A stretch of DNA of 64,000 nt from Myxococcus virescens. GTDB lineage: Bacteria > Myxococcota > Myxococcia > Myxococcales > Myxococcaceae. The stretch lies in the NCBI RefSeq assembly GCF_900101905.1, contig NZ_FNAJ01000001.1, positions 1,365,351 through 1,429,350 on the forward strand. The letters are read 5' to 3'. Numbering within the stretch: the stretch's first letter is position 1; each line of letters opens with the position of its first letter. The notes under the pieces are model-generated. The model was not told where the DNA came from, searched no databases, and saw nothing but the letters and a program-made list of their open reading frames with translations. Shown piece after piece: positions 46,161-54,905 of this stretch. Both the position numbers and the translations under genes were made by a program.

Positions 46161-47729
46161 TCAAATCTGCACCCCCGCGAGCAGGCCCGGCCACATGCGC
46201 ACGGTGGTGCGGCCCTCGTCCGCGACGTGGCGCCACTGCGGCCCGATGCCCAGCTCCTTCCACGGGTCGCTGTCATCCCAGGTGACGAGCGTGTTGGCGC
46301 TGACGCCACCGAACACCGCGAAGTGCCGCGCCACCTGCCAGCCCGCCGTCAACCGGAGCTGCGCCAGGACATGCTTCGAGTCGTCGAAGAGCCGCTTCGT
46401 GTGGACGGTGCTGCTCACCGCGTCGATGTCGAAGAAGAAGCGGCCCGCGGGGATGTGGCCGCCCAGGCCCGCGCCCATGACATAGCGGCGGCGGTCCTCG
46501 TCGATGGAGGGGCTGTAGCCCACCGTGAACAGCGAGTAGATGTGACGGCCGCCCAGCTTCACGCCCACGTTGGTGAGCGCCACGTCACTGGCCCAGACCT
46601 GCACATGCGCCTGACCGCCACCGACGAAGCTGAGGATGCCCACCGCCTCGCCGTCCAACTCGCGGGCCACGTTGAGGATGCCCACCTGCGCGCCCGCCAC
46701 GTTGTTGGCGATGTTGACGATGCCCACCTGCGCGCCATCCACCTCGCCGCCCACGTTGATGATGGAGAGCTGGGCGCCGGAGAGACTCCGCACGTAGCTG
46801 ACACCCGAGGACATCTGGAGCCCCGTCATCTGCCCCGCCACGTTGAGGCCCGCGGCGGCCTGGAGCCCGTGGACCCGCTCCGTCGCGATGTTGGCGCCCA
46901 CCGCGGCCTGGAGCCCGCGCACCGGGCCGCCCGACACGTTGGCGCCCACGCCGAGCTGCGCGCCCAGCAGGCCCTTCCCGGCGACGTTGACGGCCACGGC
47001 CACCTGCGTGCCATTCACCTCGCCCGGCGCGATGTTGCCACCCACCGCGAGCTGCGCGCCTTCCGCGTTCCCGCGCACCACGTTGACCCCCACCGTGGAC
47101 TGGAGGCCCAGCAGGTCCGCGCCGGCCACGTTGGCGCCCACGGAGAACTGGGCGCCCGTCACCGGCCCCTGGGCCAGGTTGGCGCCCACCGCGAGCTGCG
47201 CGCCGCTCAGCCCACCCTCCCCCACCCAGTTGCCGGCCAGCGACATCGCCAGGCCGTCCACCCGCTTCGCATGCGTCGCCACCAGGCCGATGGACACGTT
47301 GTTGACCACGTTGCCGGTGTGGAAACCCGACGTGCTCAGCCCCGGCACCAGGGTGAGGCTGAACGGAATGTGCACTTCGTTCGCGTCGGCCTCCGCCTTC
47401 GCCTCGGGCACGCCTGCCGAAGGCGCATGGGCACCGTCAGGCACGACGGGCATGGAGGACGCGTCATTCGACGGCGCCACAGGGCTCACAGCGCCGGACG
47501 CGGACGGGCTCCCCGTGGGCGCCCCGGCGGCCAAGGTGTGGACCACCGGCTGCTCCGCCGCGGCCACCAGCGGCGGTGCGGACAGCTCACGCGCCACGCC
47601 CGGCCAATCGACAGACGCCGCTCCGCTCGCGGCGCTCGAGGACGGCCCGCCCGCCGTCTCCTCTGCGGAGGCCGAGAACGCCACCACCGCCGCCATCATC
47701 CCCGCGCACACCGAGACCTTGCGATTCAT
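46161..47729 (-). CDS. Exported surface protein with tandem glycine-rich beta-repeats (LA_2272-like)
   Basis: 522 residues from ATG 47729. A signal peptide (VCAGMMAAVVAFSASAEE) and an Ala/Pro/Ser-rich linker (to about residue 115) lead to a beta domain (IPFSLTLVPGLSTSGFHTGN). Residues about 145-365 are tandem repeats of 18-20 residues with pattern V-x-G-A/L-Q-x-x-V-G-x-N-V/I-A (GAQLAVGANLAQGPV, GAQFSVGANVAGADLLG, GLQAAVGANIATERVHG and so on). The rest is a barrel-like region ending GLLAGVQI. These repeats occur in 'LA_2272 surface repeat' proteins and may form a beta-helix. Role unknown. Confidence 0.8.
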   Translation of the reverse strand: MNRKVSVCAGMMAAVVAFSASAEETAGGPSSSAASGAASVDWPGVARELSAPPLVAAAEQPVVHTLAAGAPTGSPSASGAVSPVAPSNDASSMPVVPDGAHAPSAGVPEAKAEADANEVHIPFSLTLVPGLSTSGFHTGNVVNNVSIGLVATHAKRVDGLAMSLAGNWVGEGGLSGAQLAVGANLAQGPVTGAQFSVGANVAGADLLGLQSTVGVNVVRGNAEGAQLAVGGNIAPGEVNGTQVAVAVNVAGKGLLGAQLGVGANVSGGPVRGLQAAVGANIATERVHGLQAAAGLNVAGQMTGLQMSSGVSYVRSLSGAQLSIINVGGEVDGAQVGIVNIANNVAGAQVGILNVARELDGEAVGILSFVGGGQAHVQVWASDVALTNVGVKLGGRHIYSLFTVGYSPSIDEDRRRYVMGAGLGGHIPAGRFFFDIDAVSSTVHTKRLFDDSKHVLAQLRLTAGWQVARHFAVFGGVSANTLVTWDDSDPWKELGIGPQWRHVADEGRTTVRMWPGLLAGVQI

Positions 47730-47899
47730 CGCCTGGACCTTCCTGGACTGTTTTGAATGCGGCCCGGCCCGCATCGCGCGGTCACCCGGGCCAGGAAAAA
47801 TCATCGGGAGGCGTCGCCGCCCCGCTCGTGCAAGAGAACACCGGCACCGCGCGGAACTGTCACCTGTCCACTTCAGCGCAGCCGCTATCATCGGCCGCC

Positions 47900-48883
47900 A
47901 TGTCCTCCCGTGCCCCGTCCCGCCGCGACGTGCTCACCGCGACCCTGGGTGGCCTGCTCCTGCCCGGCGTCGCCGCCTCACAGCCCGCGAAGAAGGCCGC
48001 ACCGGGCCCGTCCGCCGTGAAGCCCCCGGAGAAGACCGCCGCGCCCTCGCGCGGCCGAGGAGATGCCATGCTCACACGCCCCATTCCCAGCACGGGCGAA
48101 GCGCTGCCCATCATCGGCCTCGGCACCTGGCAGACGTTCGACGCCGCACCGGGCGAGCGAGCCCCCCTGGCCGAAGTGCTCCGCACCTTCCTCGACTCGG
48201 GCGCGCGCCTCATCGACTCCTCGCCCATGTACGGCCGCGCGGAGTCCGTGGTGGGCGAGCTGCTGCGGAAGCTCGACGCGACGAAGACGCCCTTCCTCGC
48301 CACCAAGGTGTGGACCACCGGCAAGAACGAAGGAATCGCGCAGATGCGTGAGTCCATCCGGCGCATGGGCCAGGGCCGCATGGACCTGATGCAGATTCAC
48401 AACCTCGTGGACTGGCGCACGCACCTGCCCGTCCTGCGGGACTGGAAGGCACGCGGCGCCATCCGCTACCTCGGCATCACGCACTACGCCCGCAGCGCCT
48501 TCGATGACCTGGAGCGCATCATCCGCGAGGAGAAGCCGGACTTCGTCCAGCTCCCCTACTCGGTGCTGGAGCGCGACGCGGAGAAACGCCTGCTGCCCGC
48601 CGCCGCCGCGCACGGCGTGGCGGTGCTCGTCATGCAGCCCTTCTCCAGCGGCACCCTCTTCGAGCGCGTGCGCGGCCGTCCCCTGCCCGGCTGGGCCGCG
48701 GACATCGACTGCACCAGCTGGGCCCAGGTGTTCCTCAAGTTCATCCTGGGGCATCCAGCGGTGCACTGCCCCCTGCCGGCCACCCGCAAACCCTCGCACG
48801 CCGCCGACAACGTGCGCGCGGGCTTCGGCCGGATGCCCGACGAGAAGCTCCGCGCCCGCATCGTGAAGGAACTGGAGGGCTGA
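47900..48883 (+). CDS. Tat-exported aldo/keto reductase
   Basis: 327 residues from ATG 47900. A twin-arginine signal (SRRDVLTATLGGLLLPGVAA) precedes an aldo/keto reductase barrel: GLGTWQTFD, IDSSPMYGRAESVVGELLRK (Asp and Tyr), ATKVWTTGKN (Lys) and LMQIHNLVDW (His) complete the catalytic tetrad, with LPATRKPSHAADNVRAGFGR at the NADPH site. Exported AKRs in this group have undefined carbonyl substrates and must find NADPH or another donor outside the cytosol. It is divergent from the surface-repeat gene, sharing a 170-base control region. Confidence 0.9.
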   Translation: MSSRAPSRRDVLTATLGGLLLPGVAASQPAKKAAPGPSAVKPPEKTAAPSRGRGDAMLTRPIPSTGEALPIIGLGTWQTFDAAPGERAPLAEVLRTFLDSGARLIDSSPMYGRAESVVGELLRKLDATKTPFLATKVWTTGKNEGIAQMRESIRRMGQGRMDLMQIHNLVDWRTHLPVLRDWKARGAIRYLGITHYARSAFDDLERIIREEKPDFVQLPYSVLERDAEKRLLPAAAAHGVAVLVMQPFSSGTLFERVRGRPLPGWAADIDCTSWAQVFLKFILGHPAVHCPLPATRKPSHAADNVRAGFGRMPDEKLRARIVKELEG

Positions 48884-48890
48884 GCGGCGG

Positions 48891-49385
48891 CTACAGCTCC
48901 GGGTCCGGCGTGTACTGGAGCTCGCCCGTGGGCTCCAGCACCAGGCCCGTGCCGGGCTCGTCCGCTTCGTCGTCGCGGCCCACCTCCAGCACGGACTCCT
49001 TCGCGTCCCACTGGCCCAGGTAGTACTCGCCGCCCGCGGCCATGCAGGCGCGGCCTTCCGACACCACCGTCTCCACCACTTCCTTGAGGTCGCTGGTGGC
49101 GCGGAGCAGCGTCCACGACTTGCCGTCCTCCTTGAAGCCCTCCACCAGGTCCTTGAGCTCGGCGTCGCGAGGCATGCCGTCGGGCAGCGTCTGGCGCTCC
49201 CACGTGCGCGGCTCGCGCTGCGGCTGACGGGCCTTCCACGCGCGCGCCAGCGCCAGCAGCTTCTCCTCCGCCGCCTCCTGGAGCGCGTGCATCTCCTCGG
49301 GCAGGTCGATTTCCTCCAGCGCCAGCACCGCCGTCTCCAACTGCAGCGCCTTGAGGCTCCACTCGTTCCACGCCGTCTTCAGCAT
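48891..49385 (-). CDS. Hypothetical soluble protein
   Basis: 164 residues. A helical start (NEWSLKALQLETAVLALEEI, MHALQEAAEEKLLALARAWK) is followed by a mixed region containing LKEVVETVVSEGRACMAAGG and an acidic tail. No signal peptide or membrane segment. No family recognised. It converges with the aldo/keto reductase gene (eight bases apart) and is divergent from the PNPOx-like gene. Confidence 0.62.
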   Translation of the reverse strand: MLKTAWNEWSLKALQLETAVLALEEIDLPEEMHALQEAAEEKLLALARAWKARQPQREPRTWERQTLPDGMPRDAELKDLVEGFKEDGKSWTLLRATSDLKEVVETVVSEGRACMAAGGEYYLGQWDAKESVLEVGRDDEADEPGTGLVLEPTGELQYTPDPEL

Positions 49386-49509
49386 CCGAACCCTCGCTTT
49401 CCTGCTCGGCCACCTACCACAGGCCCGCCTGCCCTGGCGGCGACCAACCCACCGCCATGTGCCCGCCGACCTCCACGCTGCCTACCTTGTGCTCCCAAGG
49501 GAGGCAGCG

Positions 49510-50037
49510 ATGGCCAGGAAGAAAAAGGACACCCAAGACGTCACCGAGCACTTCGATGACCTCATCAAGGACATCAAGGTCGCGATGATGACCACCGTGG
49601 AAGCGGATGGCAGCCTGCGCAGCCGCCCCATGTGGACGCACGCGCGAGACTTCGACGGAGAGCTCTGGTTCTTCACCCGCGAGCATTCCCCCAAGGTCGA
49701 CGAGGTGACGCACGACCACCACGTCAACCTCGCGTACTCGGACCCGACCCGGGACCGCTACGTCTCCGTGAGCGGCCGTTGCCGGCTGGTGCTCGACAAG
49801 GAGAAGGCCCGCGCGCTGTGGAACCCCACCCTCAAGGCCTGGTTCCCCGACGGCCTGGACGACCCCGAGCTCGCCCTGCTCTGCGTCCGCGTGGAGAAGG
49901 CCGAGTATTGGGACACGCCCAGCAGCCGCATGGTCCAGCTCACCGGCATGGTGAAGGCCGCCTTCACCGGACAGCCCTACGCACCGGGCGACCACCAGAA
50001 GCTCGACCTGGACGACAACGCCCCGCTGCCCCACTGA
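49510..50037 (+). CDS. Pyridoxamine 5'-phosphate oxidase-like flavin-binding protein (general stress protein 26 type)
   Basis: 175 residues from ATG 49510 with GGGAGG upstream. The split-barrel features are FDDLIKDIKVAMMTTVEADG, LRSRPMWTHARDFDGELWFF, THDHHVNLAYSDPTRDRYVS and VKAAFTGQPYAPGDHQKLDL. Proteins of this group bind FMN or FAD and are induced under stress; enzymatic activity is mostly unproven. Confidence 0.86.
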   Translation: MARKKKDTQDVTEHFDDLIKDIKVAMMTTVEADGSLRSRPMWTHARDFDGELWFFTREHSPKVDEVTHDHHVNLAYSDPTRDRYVSVSGRCRLVLDKEKARALWNPTLKAWFPDGLDDPELALLCVRVEKAEYWDTPSSRMVQLTGMVKAAFTGQPYAPGDHQKLDLDDNAPLPH

Positions 50038-50435
50038 GCCGGACGGGCCCACCGGAATGGACCCGTCATCAAGGTAGGGCGGCGCCTCGCGACGGCTCCG
50101 CCTCCCCTGTCCCACTGACACCTTCTTCATCCTTCAAGCAGGGTGGGTCGCCATCAACCCATGGCGAACCTGTCCGAGGAGTGTGCCGTGGATGTCGTCC
50201 TTCTGACGACCTGGTGTTTCTCTGACAGCGTCGATCGCCTCGCCTTGTACCTCGGGCTGGCCTGATCCATGAGTGCGGCGCCCTCGGGTGGTAAGAGCCG
50301 CCACGCTCATGACGTTGAAGTGCCGAACGCTTTAGAGTATCAACCATCCGCTTTCGAGATTTTCCGCATGCACGACCGGTATCGTACCGACCCGCATACG
50401 GCCGACTCGAATACGTCTAACGAAGGAACATCACG
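50038..50435 (+). promoter_or_regulatory. Leader region of the inositol-lipid operon
   Basis: About 400 bases with no supported gene. An imperfect hairpin with CATGAG/CTCATG arms (50268-50311) may terminate transcription from the left. Just after it TTGAAG (50315-50320) and TATCAA (50338-50343) are spaced by 17 bases, a good sigma-70-like promoter for the operon, and AAGGA lies about eight bases before the ATG at 50436. All three are read from sequence only. Confidence 0.4.
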
Positions 50436-51770
50436 ATGGAAAACAAGAGGTCGGTCGCGAAGCCGGACGGCAAGCTCGCGGTCCTGATTCCGGGTCTGGG
50501 CGCTGTGTCCACCACGCTGATGGCGGGTGTCGAGCTGGCGCGCAAGGGCAAGGGTCACCCCATTGGCTCGCTCACGCAGATGGGCACCGCCCGCCTGGGG
50601 AAGCGGACCGACGGGCGCACCGTGAAGCTCAACGAGCTGGTTCCTCTGGCGGAGCTGAAGGACGTTGCCTTCGGCGCCTGGGACATCATCCGTGAGGACG
50701 CGTACGAAGTGGCCGTGCGCTCGGGCGTGCTCAGCGACAAGCACCTGGAGGAGGTGAAGCCGTTCCTCCAGAGCATCAAGCCGAAGCAGGGCGTGCACGA
50801 CCCTGAGTTCGTGCGCCGCATCGAGGCCAACCACATCAAGGCCACCAAGACGCACCGCGAGAGCATCGAAGCGCTGCGCCAGGACATCCGCGACTTCAAG
50901 AAGGAGCTCAACGCGACGCGCGCCGTGATGGTGGTGTGCAGCAGCGTGGAGACCTTCCGTCCCCTGCCCGAGTCCTTCAAGACGCTGGCCGCCTTCGAGA
51001 AGGCGCTGGACGAGAACAGCCCGGACATCAACCCCACCGCGCTGTACACCTACGCGGCCATCAAGGAGGGCGTGCCCTTCGCGAACGCCACGCCCAACGC
51101 CAGCGTGGACACGCCGGCGCTCCAGGAGCTGGCCAAGCAGGAGTCGGTGGCCGTCGCCGGCCGCGACCTCAAGAGCGGCCAGACGATGATGAAGACGGTC
51201 ATCGCGCCCGCGCTCAAGGCCCGCATGCTGGGCCTGGATGGCTGGTTCTCCACCAACATCCTGGGCAACCGCGACGGCGAGGTGCTGGACGACCCCGCGG
51301 CCTTCAAGGCCAAGGAAGTCACCAAGTCGAGCGTGCTGGACACCATCCTGCAGCCCGAGCTGTACCCGGAGCTGTACAAGAAGTACGCGCACAAGGTGTC
51401 CATCCACTACTACCCGCCCCGCGGCGACGCGAAGGAGGGTTGGGACAACATCGACATCACCGGATGGCTCGGCTATCCGATGCAGATCAAGGTCAACTTC
51501 CTCTGCCGCGACTCCATCCTGGCCGCCCCGCTGGTGCTGGACATCGCGCTGTTCCTGGACCTGGCCAAGCGGCTGGAGTGGCGCGGCATCCAGGAGTGGA
51601 TGTCCTTCTACTTCAAGACCCCCATGGCGCAGCCGGGTCTGCCGGTGGAGCACGACCTCTTCATCCAGCTCACCAAGCTGAAGAACACGCTGCGCGTCGT
51701 CGCGGGCGAGGACCCCATCACCCACCTCGGGCTCGACTATTACGGAGATGACCTCCCGCTCTCCAAATAA
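50436..51770 (+). CDS. ino1: myo-inositol-1-phosphate synthase
   Basis: 444 residues from ATG 50436. LAVLIPGLGAVSTTLMAGVE is the NAD-binding start, RDLKSGQTMMKTVIAPALKA the conserved GDDxKSGQT-type active-site block, GWFSTNILGNRDGEVLDDPA the second signature and VTKSSVLD and YPPRGDAKEGWDN the catalytic Lys regions. It converts glucose-6-phosphate to myo-inositol-1-phosphate in the cytosol. It heads a tight five-gene operon: the next gene starts 23 bases before its stop. In the family the I1P product feeds inositol phospholipids. Confidence 0.95.
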   Translation: MENKRSVAKPDGKLAVLIPGLGAVSTTLMAGVELARKGKGHPIGSLTQMGTARLGKRTDGRTVKLNELVPLAELKDVAFGAWDIIREDAYEVAVRSGVLSDKHLEEVKPFLQSIKPKQGVHDPEFVRRIEANHIKATKTHRESIEALRQDIRDFKKELNATRAVMVVCSSVETFRPLPESFKTLAAFEKALDENSPDINPTALYTYAAIKEGVPFANATPNASVDTPALQELAKQESVAVAGRDLKSGQTMMKTVIAPALKARMLGLDGWFSTNILGNRDGEVLDDPAAFKAKEVTKSSVLDTILQPELYPELYKKYAHKVSIHYYPPRGDAKEGWDNIDITGWLGYPMQIKVNFLCRDSILAAPLVLDIALFLDLAKRLEWRGIQEWMSFYFKTPMAQPGLPVEHDLFIQLTKLKNTLRVVAGEDPITHLGLDYYGDDLPLSK

Positions 51771-52674
51771 GGTCACCGCGCTCACGTGGCTCTCCACCGT
51801 CCTGGGGTTGAGCCACTTGACGCTGGTGTACGCCACCGGCCGGCTGCGGTGGGACCACGTCGCGGCGGACGCGCTGATTCTGGGGGTGGCCTGGTCGGGC
51901 CCCCGCCTTCAGCGCTTCCTCCGCGGTGGGCTCGCGCTTTGGCTGACCGGGATGCTGCTGGACAGCCAGGGTCTCTGGCTGTTCCTGCGGGGCCCCATCC
52001 ACACGGGCGACCTGTGGGAGCTGGAGCGCCAGTGGTTCCCGGCGCCCGGCGGCACCCACTGGCCCGAATGGTGGGCCACGCGCTTCACCCCGGCCTTGGA
52101 CCTGCTGTGCGGCTTCGCCTACGCGGCGTACCTGTACGAGGTCTTCATCCTGGCCATCTTCTTCTTCGTGAAGAAGGACTCGCTCTTCGAAAGGCTGTGC
52201 TGGGGCTTCCTGGCGGCGAACGCCATTGGCGTCGTCATCTACGTGCTCTACCCCGCAGCGCCGCCCTGGTACGTGCTCCAGTACGGCCCGGGACCGGCCG
52301 ACCTGGCCGCGCCCCCCAGCCCCGCGGGGACCGCCCGTTTCGACGAGCTGCTGGGCATCAGTTATTTCGCGAGCTTCTACTCGCGCAGCACCAACGTGTT
52401 CGGGGCCATGCCCTCACTGCACGCGGCGTACCCCTTCCTGGTGATGCTGTTCGTGTGGTCGCGCGGCTGGGCGTGGCGCATCTCCACCGGGCTGTTCGCG
52501 TTGCTCGTCGCCTTCTCCGCCGTATACCTGACGCACCACTACATCCTGGACGTGCTCGCGGGCCTGGGCGTGGCGGCGGTTGCATTCCTGGCGGTCGAAA
52601 GCGTCTACGCCCGTTGGACGGCCAGCGCCCCGTGGGCCGTGTCGTTGACTACAAGAGGAGACACCCGTGCTTGA
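51748..52674 (+). CDS. PAP2-superfamily membrane enzyme, AUR1/inositol-phosphorylceramide-synthase-like
   Basis: 308 residues from ATG 51748, overlapping ino1. About six or seven hydrophobic helices. The PAP2 motifs are PSLHAAYPFLVML (with preceding FGAM) and LTHHYILDVLAGLGV, exactly the arrangement of yeast AUR1-like IPC synthases (PSLHxxxP and H-x-x-x-D). The N-terminal phosphatase-type KxxxxxxRP is replaced, as in synthases. The operon context suggests transfer of phosphoinositol from PI to a lipid with a free hydroxyl such as ceramide, at the periplasmic face. Acceptor specificity is inference. Confidence 0.8.
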   Translation: MTSRSPNKVTALTWLSTVLGLSHLTLVYATGRLRWDHVAADALILGVAWSGPRLQRFLRGGLALWLTGMLLDSQGLWLFLRGPIHTGDLWELERQWFPAPGGTHWPEWWATRFTPALDLLCGFAYAAYLYEVFILAIFFFVKKDSLFERLCWGFLAANAIGVVIYVLYPAAPPWYVLQYGPGPADLAAPPSPAGTARFDELLGISYFASFYSRSTNVFGAMPSLHAAYPFLVMLFVWSRGWAWRISTGLFALLVAFSAVYLTHHYILDVLAGLGVAAVAFLAVESVYARWTASAPWAVSLTTRGDTRA

Positions 52675-53917
52675 GAACCTGATGGCGTGGTTGACCGGAA
52701 ACCTGTCTCCGTCCGCCCGCATCTGGACGGCGCTGGCACCGGCCATCGTCGCCTGCACGTACTTCATCGGCGGGTTGCTCCTCTTCTGTATCCGCTGCGC
52801 CTTCAAGGGCATTCCCCGCGACGAGGAGACGCTCAAGCGCGGCAGCAACGGGCTGGTGGGCTTCTTCCTGCGGCACTACTTCTTCTGGGTCATCCAGCCC
52901 CTGTGGGCGGTGATTCTGCGTTCCGGTCTGCCGGCCAACGCGCTGTCCATGCTGTCGGGCCTGCTGGGCATCTCTTCCGGCGTGGCGGTGGCGGCGGGCC
53001 GCTTCGCGCTGGGCGGGTGGCTCTTCCTGTTCGCGGGCATCCTGGACGTGATGGACGGGCGCATCGCCCGCACGCGCAAGGAGGCCAACCCCGCGGGCGC
53101 GGCGCTGGACTCGGTGCTGGACCGGTACGTGGACTCGGCGATGCTCATGGGTCTGGCCTGGTACTACCGGGACACCTGGGTGCTGCTGCCCGCGCTGATG
53201 GCGCTGCTCGGCTCCTCGCTGGTGCCCTACGTGCGCGCCAAGGGCGAGGGCCTGGGCGTCAACGTGCGCGACGGCGCCATGCAGCGGCTGGAGCGGGTGC
53301 TCTTCATGGGCGCGGGCACGGCGCTGTCGCCCATCCTGGAGGCCGTCTTCTGGCCCGAGGAGAAGCACCCCATGCACTGGCTCGCGGTGGTGGGGCTCGT
53401 CTTCGTGGCCGTCATGAGCAACGTCACGGCGCTCTCCCGCTTCCGCAACCTGGTGAAGGCGCTGGCGCCCAAGCGTCAGGAGGCGCGCTCCGGCAAGGCC
53501 ATCATCGGGCTCAACGCCCTGGCGGGCGCGGTGGCCACGGCGGTGGACTTCGCGCTGGTGCTGGCGCTGGTGGAGTGGGCGGGCATGCTGCCCGCCTGGG
53601 CCACGGTGCTGGGCTGCGGCCTGGGCGCGGTGGTGAACTACTCCATCAACCGGGTGCTCACCTTCAAGAGCAATGGCCCGGTGGCGCGGCAGCTGGCGCG
53701 CTACTCGGTGGTGAGTGGAACCAGCGCGCTGCTCAACGCGGGCGGCGTGGCGCTGCTGACGCTGCACCCGCAGCTGGCCTATGCGCTGGGGTGGTGGCTG
53801 GTGCGCGGCGTGGTGTACTTCGCGTGGAACCTGCCGCTGCAGCGGGACTACGTCTTCAACAACGACGCGGCGGCTTCCGAGGACGCGCTCATGGAGCAGC
53901 GCCCCCATGCGGCCTGA
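52667..53917 (+). CDS. CDP-alcohol phosphatidyltransferase fused to a GtrA-like domain (candidate PI-phosphate synthase)
   Basis: 416 residues from GTG 52667 (AGAGGAG upstream). The CDP-alcohol transferase motif D-x2-D-G-x2-A-R-x8-G-x3-D-x3-D is complete: DVMDGRIARTRKEANPAGA followed by ALDSVLDRYVD, at about residues 127-157. Six helices are expected. From about residue 277 a GtrA-type unit follows (LNALAGAVATAVDFALVLAL, VVNYSINRVLTFKSN, RYSVVSGTSALLNAGGVALL), four more helices usually linked to polyprenyl-sugar flipping. Next to ino1 the likely reaction is CDP-diacylglycerol plus inositol-1-phosphate giving phosphatidylinositol phosphate. A fused GtrA domain is unusual. Confidence 0.87.
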   Translation: MLENLMAWLTGNLSPSARIWTALAPAIVACTYFIGGLLLFCIRCAFKGIPRDEETLKRGSNGLVGFFLRHYFFWVIQPLWAVILRSGLPANALSMLSGLLGISSGVAVAAGRFALGGWLFLFAGILDVMDGRIARTRKEANPAGAALDSVLDRYVDSAMLMGLAWYYRDTWVLLPALMALLGSSLVPYVRAKGEGLGVNVRDGAMQRLERVLFMGAGTALSPILEAVFWPEEKHPMHWLAVVGLVFVAVMSNVTALSRFRNLVKALAPKRQEARSGKAIIGLNALAGAVATAVDFALVLALVEWAGMLPAWATVLGCGLGAVVNYSINRVLTFKSNGPVARQLARYSVVSGTSALLNAGGVALLTLHPQLAYALGWWLVRGVVYFAWNLPLQRDYVFNNDAAASEDALMEQRPHAA

Positions 53918-54905
53918 AGGGCGCCTCCAGGCGCTGAAGGGCCTGGCTGTGGCCGCCGCGCTCGTGCTGCCCTCGGTGGCGGCGGCGGGCGCGGTGCTGG
54001 AGCCGAAGCTGTCCCCCAGTGACAACTACGGGGAGAACTTCACCTTCATCGGCGACCTGGACGGCGGCACCTTCATCTTCGTGCAGCTGACGGTGACGAA
54101 CATCGGTCCCGGCTCGCGCACCGGCCTGTGCCGGACCACGGTGCTGACGCCGGGGCAGAAGGCCTGGTCGGCGCAGACGAAGGTCAAGGCGCGCGACTGG
54201 CGCTATGACAAGGAGAGCTCCACGCTGAAGATGGGGCCGTGCTCGGCCCGCTCCGCGGACGGGGCCACGCGCGTGGAAGTCCCGCTGGATGGCGGGCGGG
54301 TGCTGCTGGAGTACGCCGCGCCCATGACGCCCCAGGGCCAGGAAGGCACCGAGGTGGAGGTGGGCAAGGACCGCTACCACCACGAGGTGACGCTGGCCTT
54401 CAGCGCGTTGAAGGCGACGGTGAAGCGGCCCAAGGGCGAGGACGTCGTCTACACGGGTGGCGGGTACGCGGACCACACGCGCTCCACCATTGCGCCAGCG
54501 AAGCTTGCGAAGCGGTGGGTGCGCTTCCGGGCGCTGCTCGGCGGCGAGAAGCTGGTGCTGCTGGCGCGCGAGGGGCAGGACGGTGAATACGGCCCCGTGT
54601 ACACGTGGGAGGAAGGCGCCAAGGCCCGCTCGCTGGAGCACTTCACGCTCGCGCGGGAAGGCGTGAAGGAGCGGAGCTCGTGGACGGTGGAGCTGTTCGC
54701 GGATGGCGCCTCTGCCATGGTGCTGCGCTCCACCTCGCTGATGCAGCGCAGCGCGCCAGTGGAGGATTTGGGCGCGGTGCTGGGCGGGCTGGTGCGCTCG
54801 GTGGTGGGCTCGCCGGTGACGTACCTGCACCGGGCGGTGCTGGAGCGTGAGGGCAAGGCACCGGTGACGGGGCTGATGGAAGTGACGCTCGAGGGCGACC
54901 TGTGA
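53907..54905 (+). CDS. Exported protein of unknown fold in the inositol-lipid operon
   Basis: 332 residues from ATG 53907, overlapping the previous gene by 11 bases. Signal peptide LKGLAVAAALVLPSVAAAGA. The mature chain is beta-rich: DNYGENFTFIGDLDGGTFIF, VQLTVTNIGPGSRTGLCRTT, a long central sheet and a closing HRAVLEREGKAPVTGLMEVT. It has the look of a calycin/lipocalin-like two-domain protein (AttH or Svf1-type), but similarity is only by eye. Located in a lipid-making operon, it could bind or move the lipid in the periplasm. The next gene starts four bases before its stop. Confidence 0.75.
   Translation: MRPEGRLQALKGLAVAAALVLPSVAAAGAVLEPKLSPSDNYGENFTFIGDLDGGTFIFVQLTVTNIGPGSRTGLCRTTVLTPGQKAWSAQTKVKARDWRYDKESSTLKMGPCSARSADGATRVEVPLDGGRVLLEYAAPMTPQGQEGTEVEVGKDRYHHEVTLAFSALKATVKRPKGEDVVYTGGGYADHTRSTIAPAKLAKRWVRFRALLGGEKLVLLAREGQDGEYGPVYTWEEGAKARSLEHFTLAREGVKERSSWTVELFADGASAMVLRSTSLMQRSAPVEDLGAVLGGLVRSVVGSPVTYLHRAVLEREGKAPVTGLMEVTLEGDL

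Noticed and set aside
46640-47290. Repeat array resembling a CRISPR at first glance
   Set aside because: Period is 54-60 bases, the units are coding and diverge at synonymous sites; there are no spacers.
45753-47756. 667-codon forward frame across the surface-repeat gene
   Set aside because: Antisense mirror of the repeats; the minus-strand product has a signal peptide and repeat logic.
50069-50347. 92-codon reverse frame before ino1
   Set aside because: Low-complexity Arg/Pro/His content and no start signal; the region fits a promoter and leader better.
52649-54025. 458-codon reverse frame opposite the CDP-alcohol transferase
   Set aside because: Gln/His/Arg-rich shadow without any domain; the forward frame has the complete catalytic motif.
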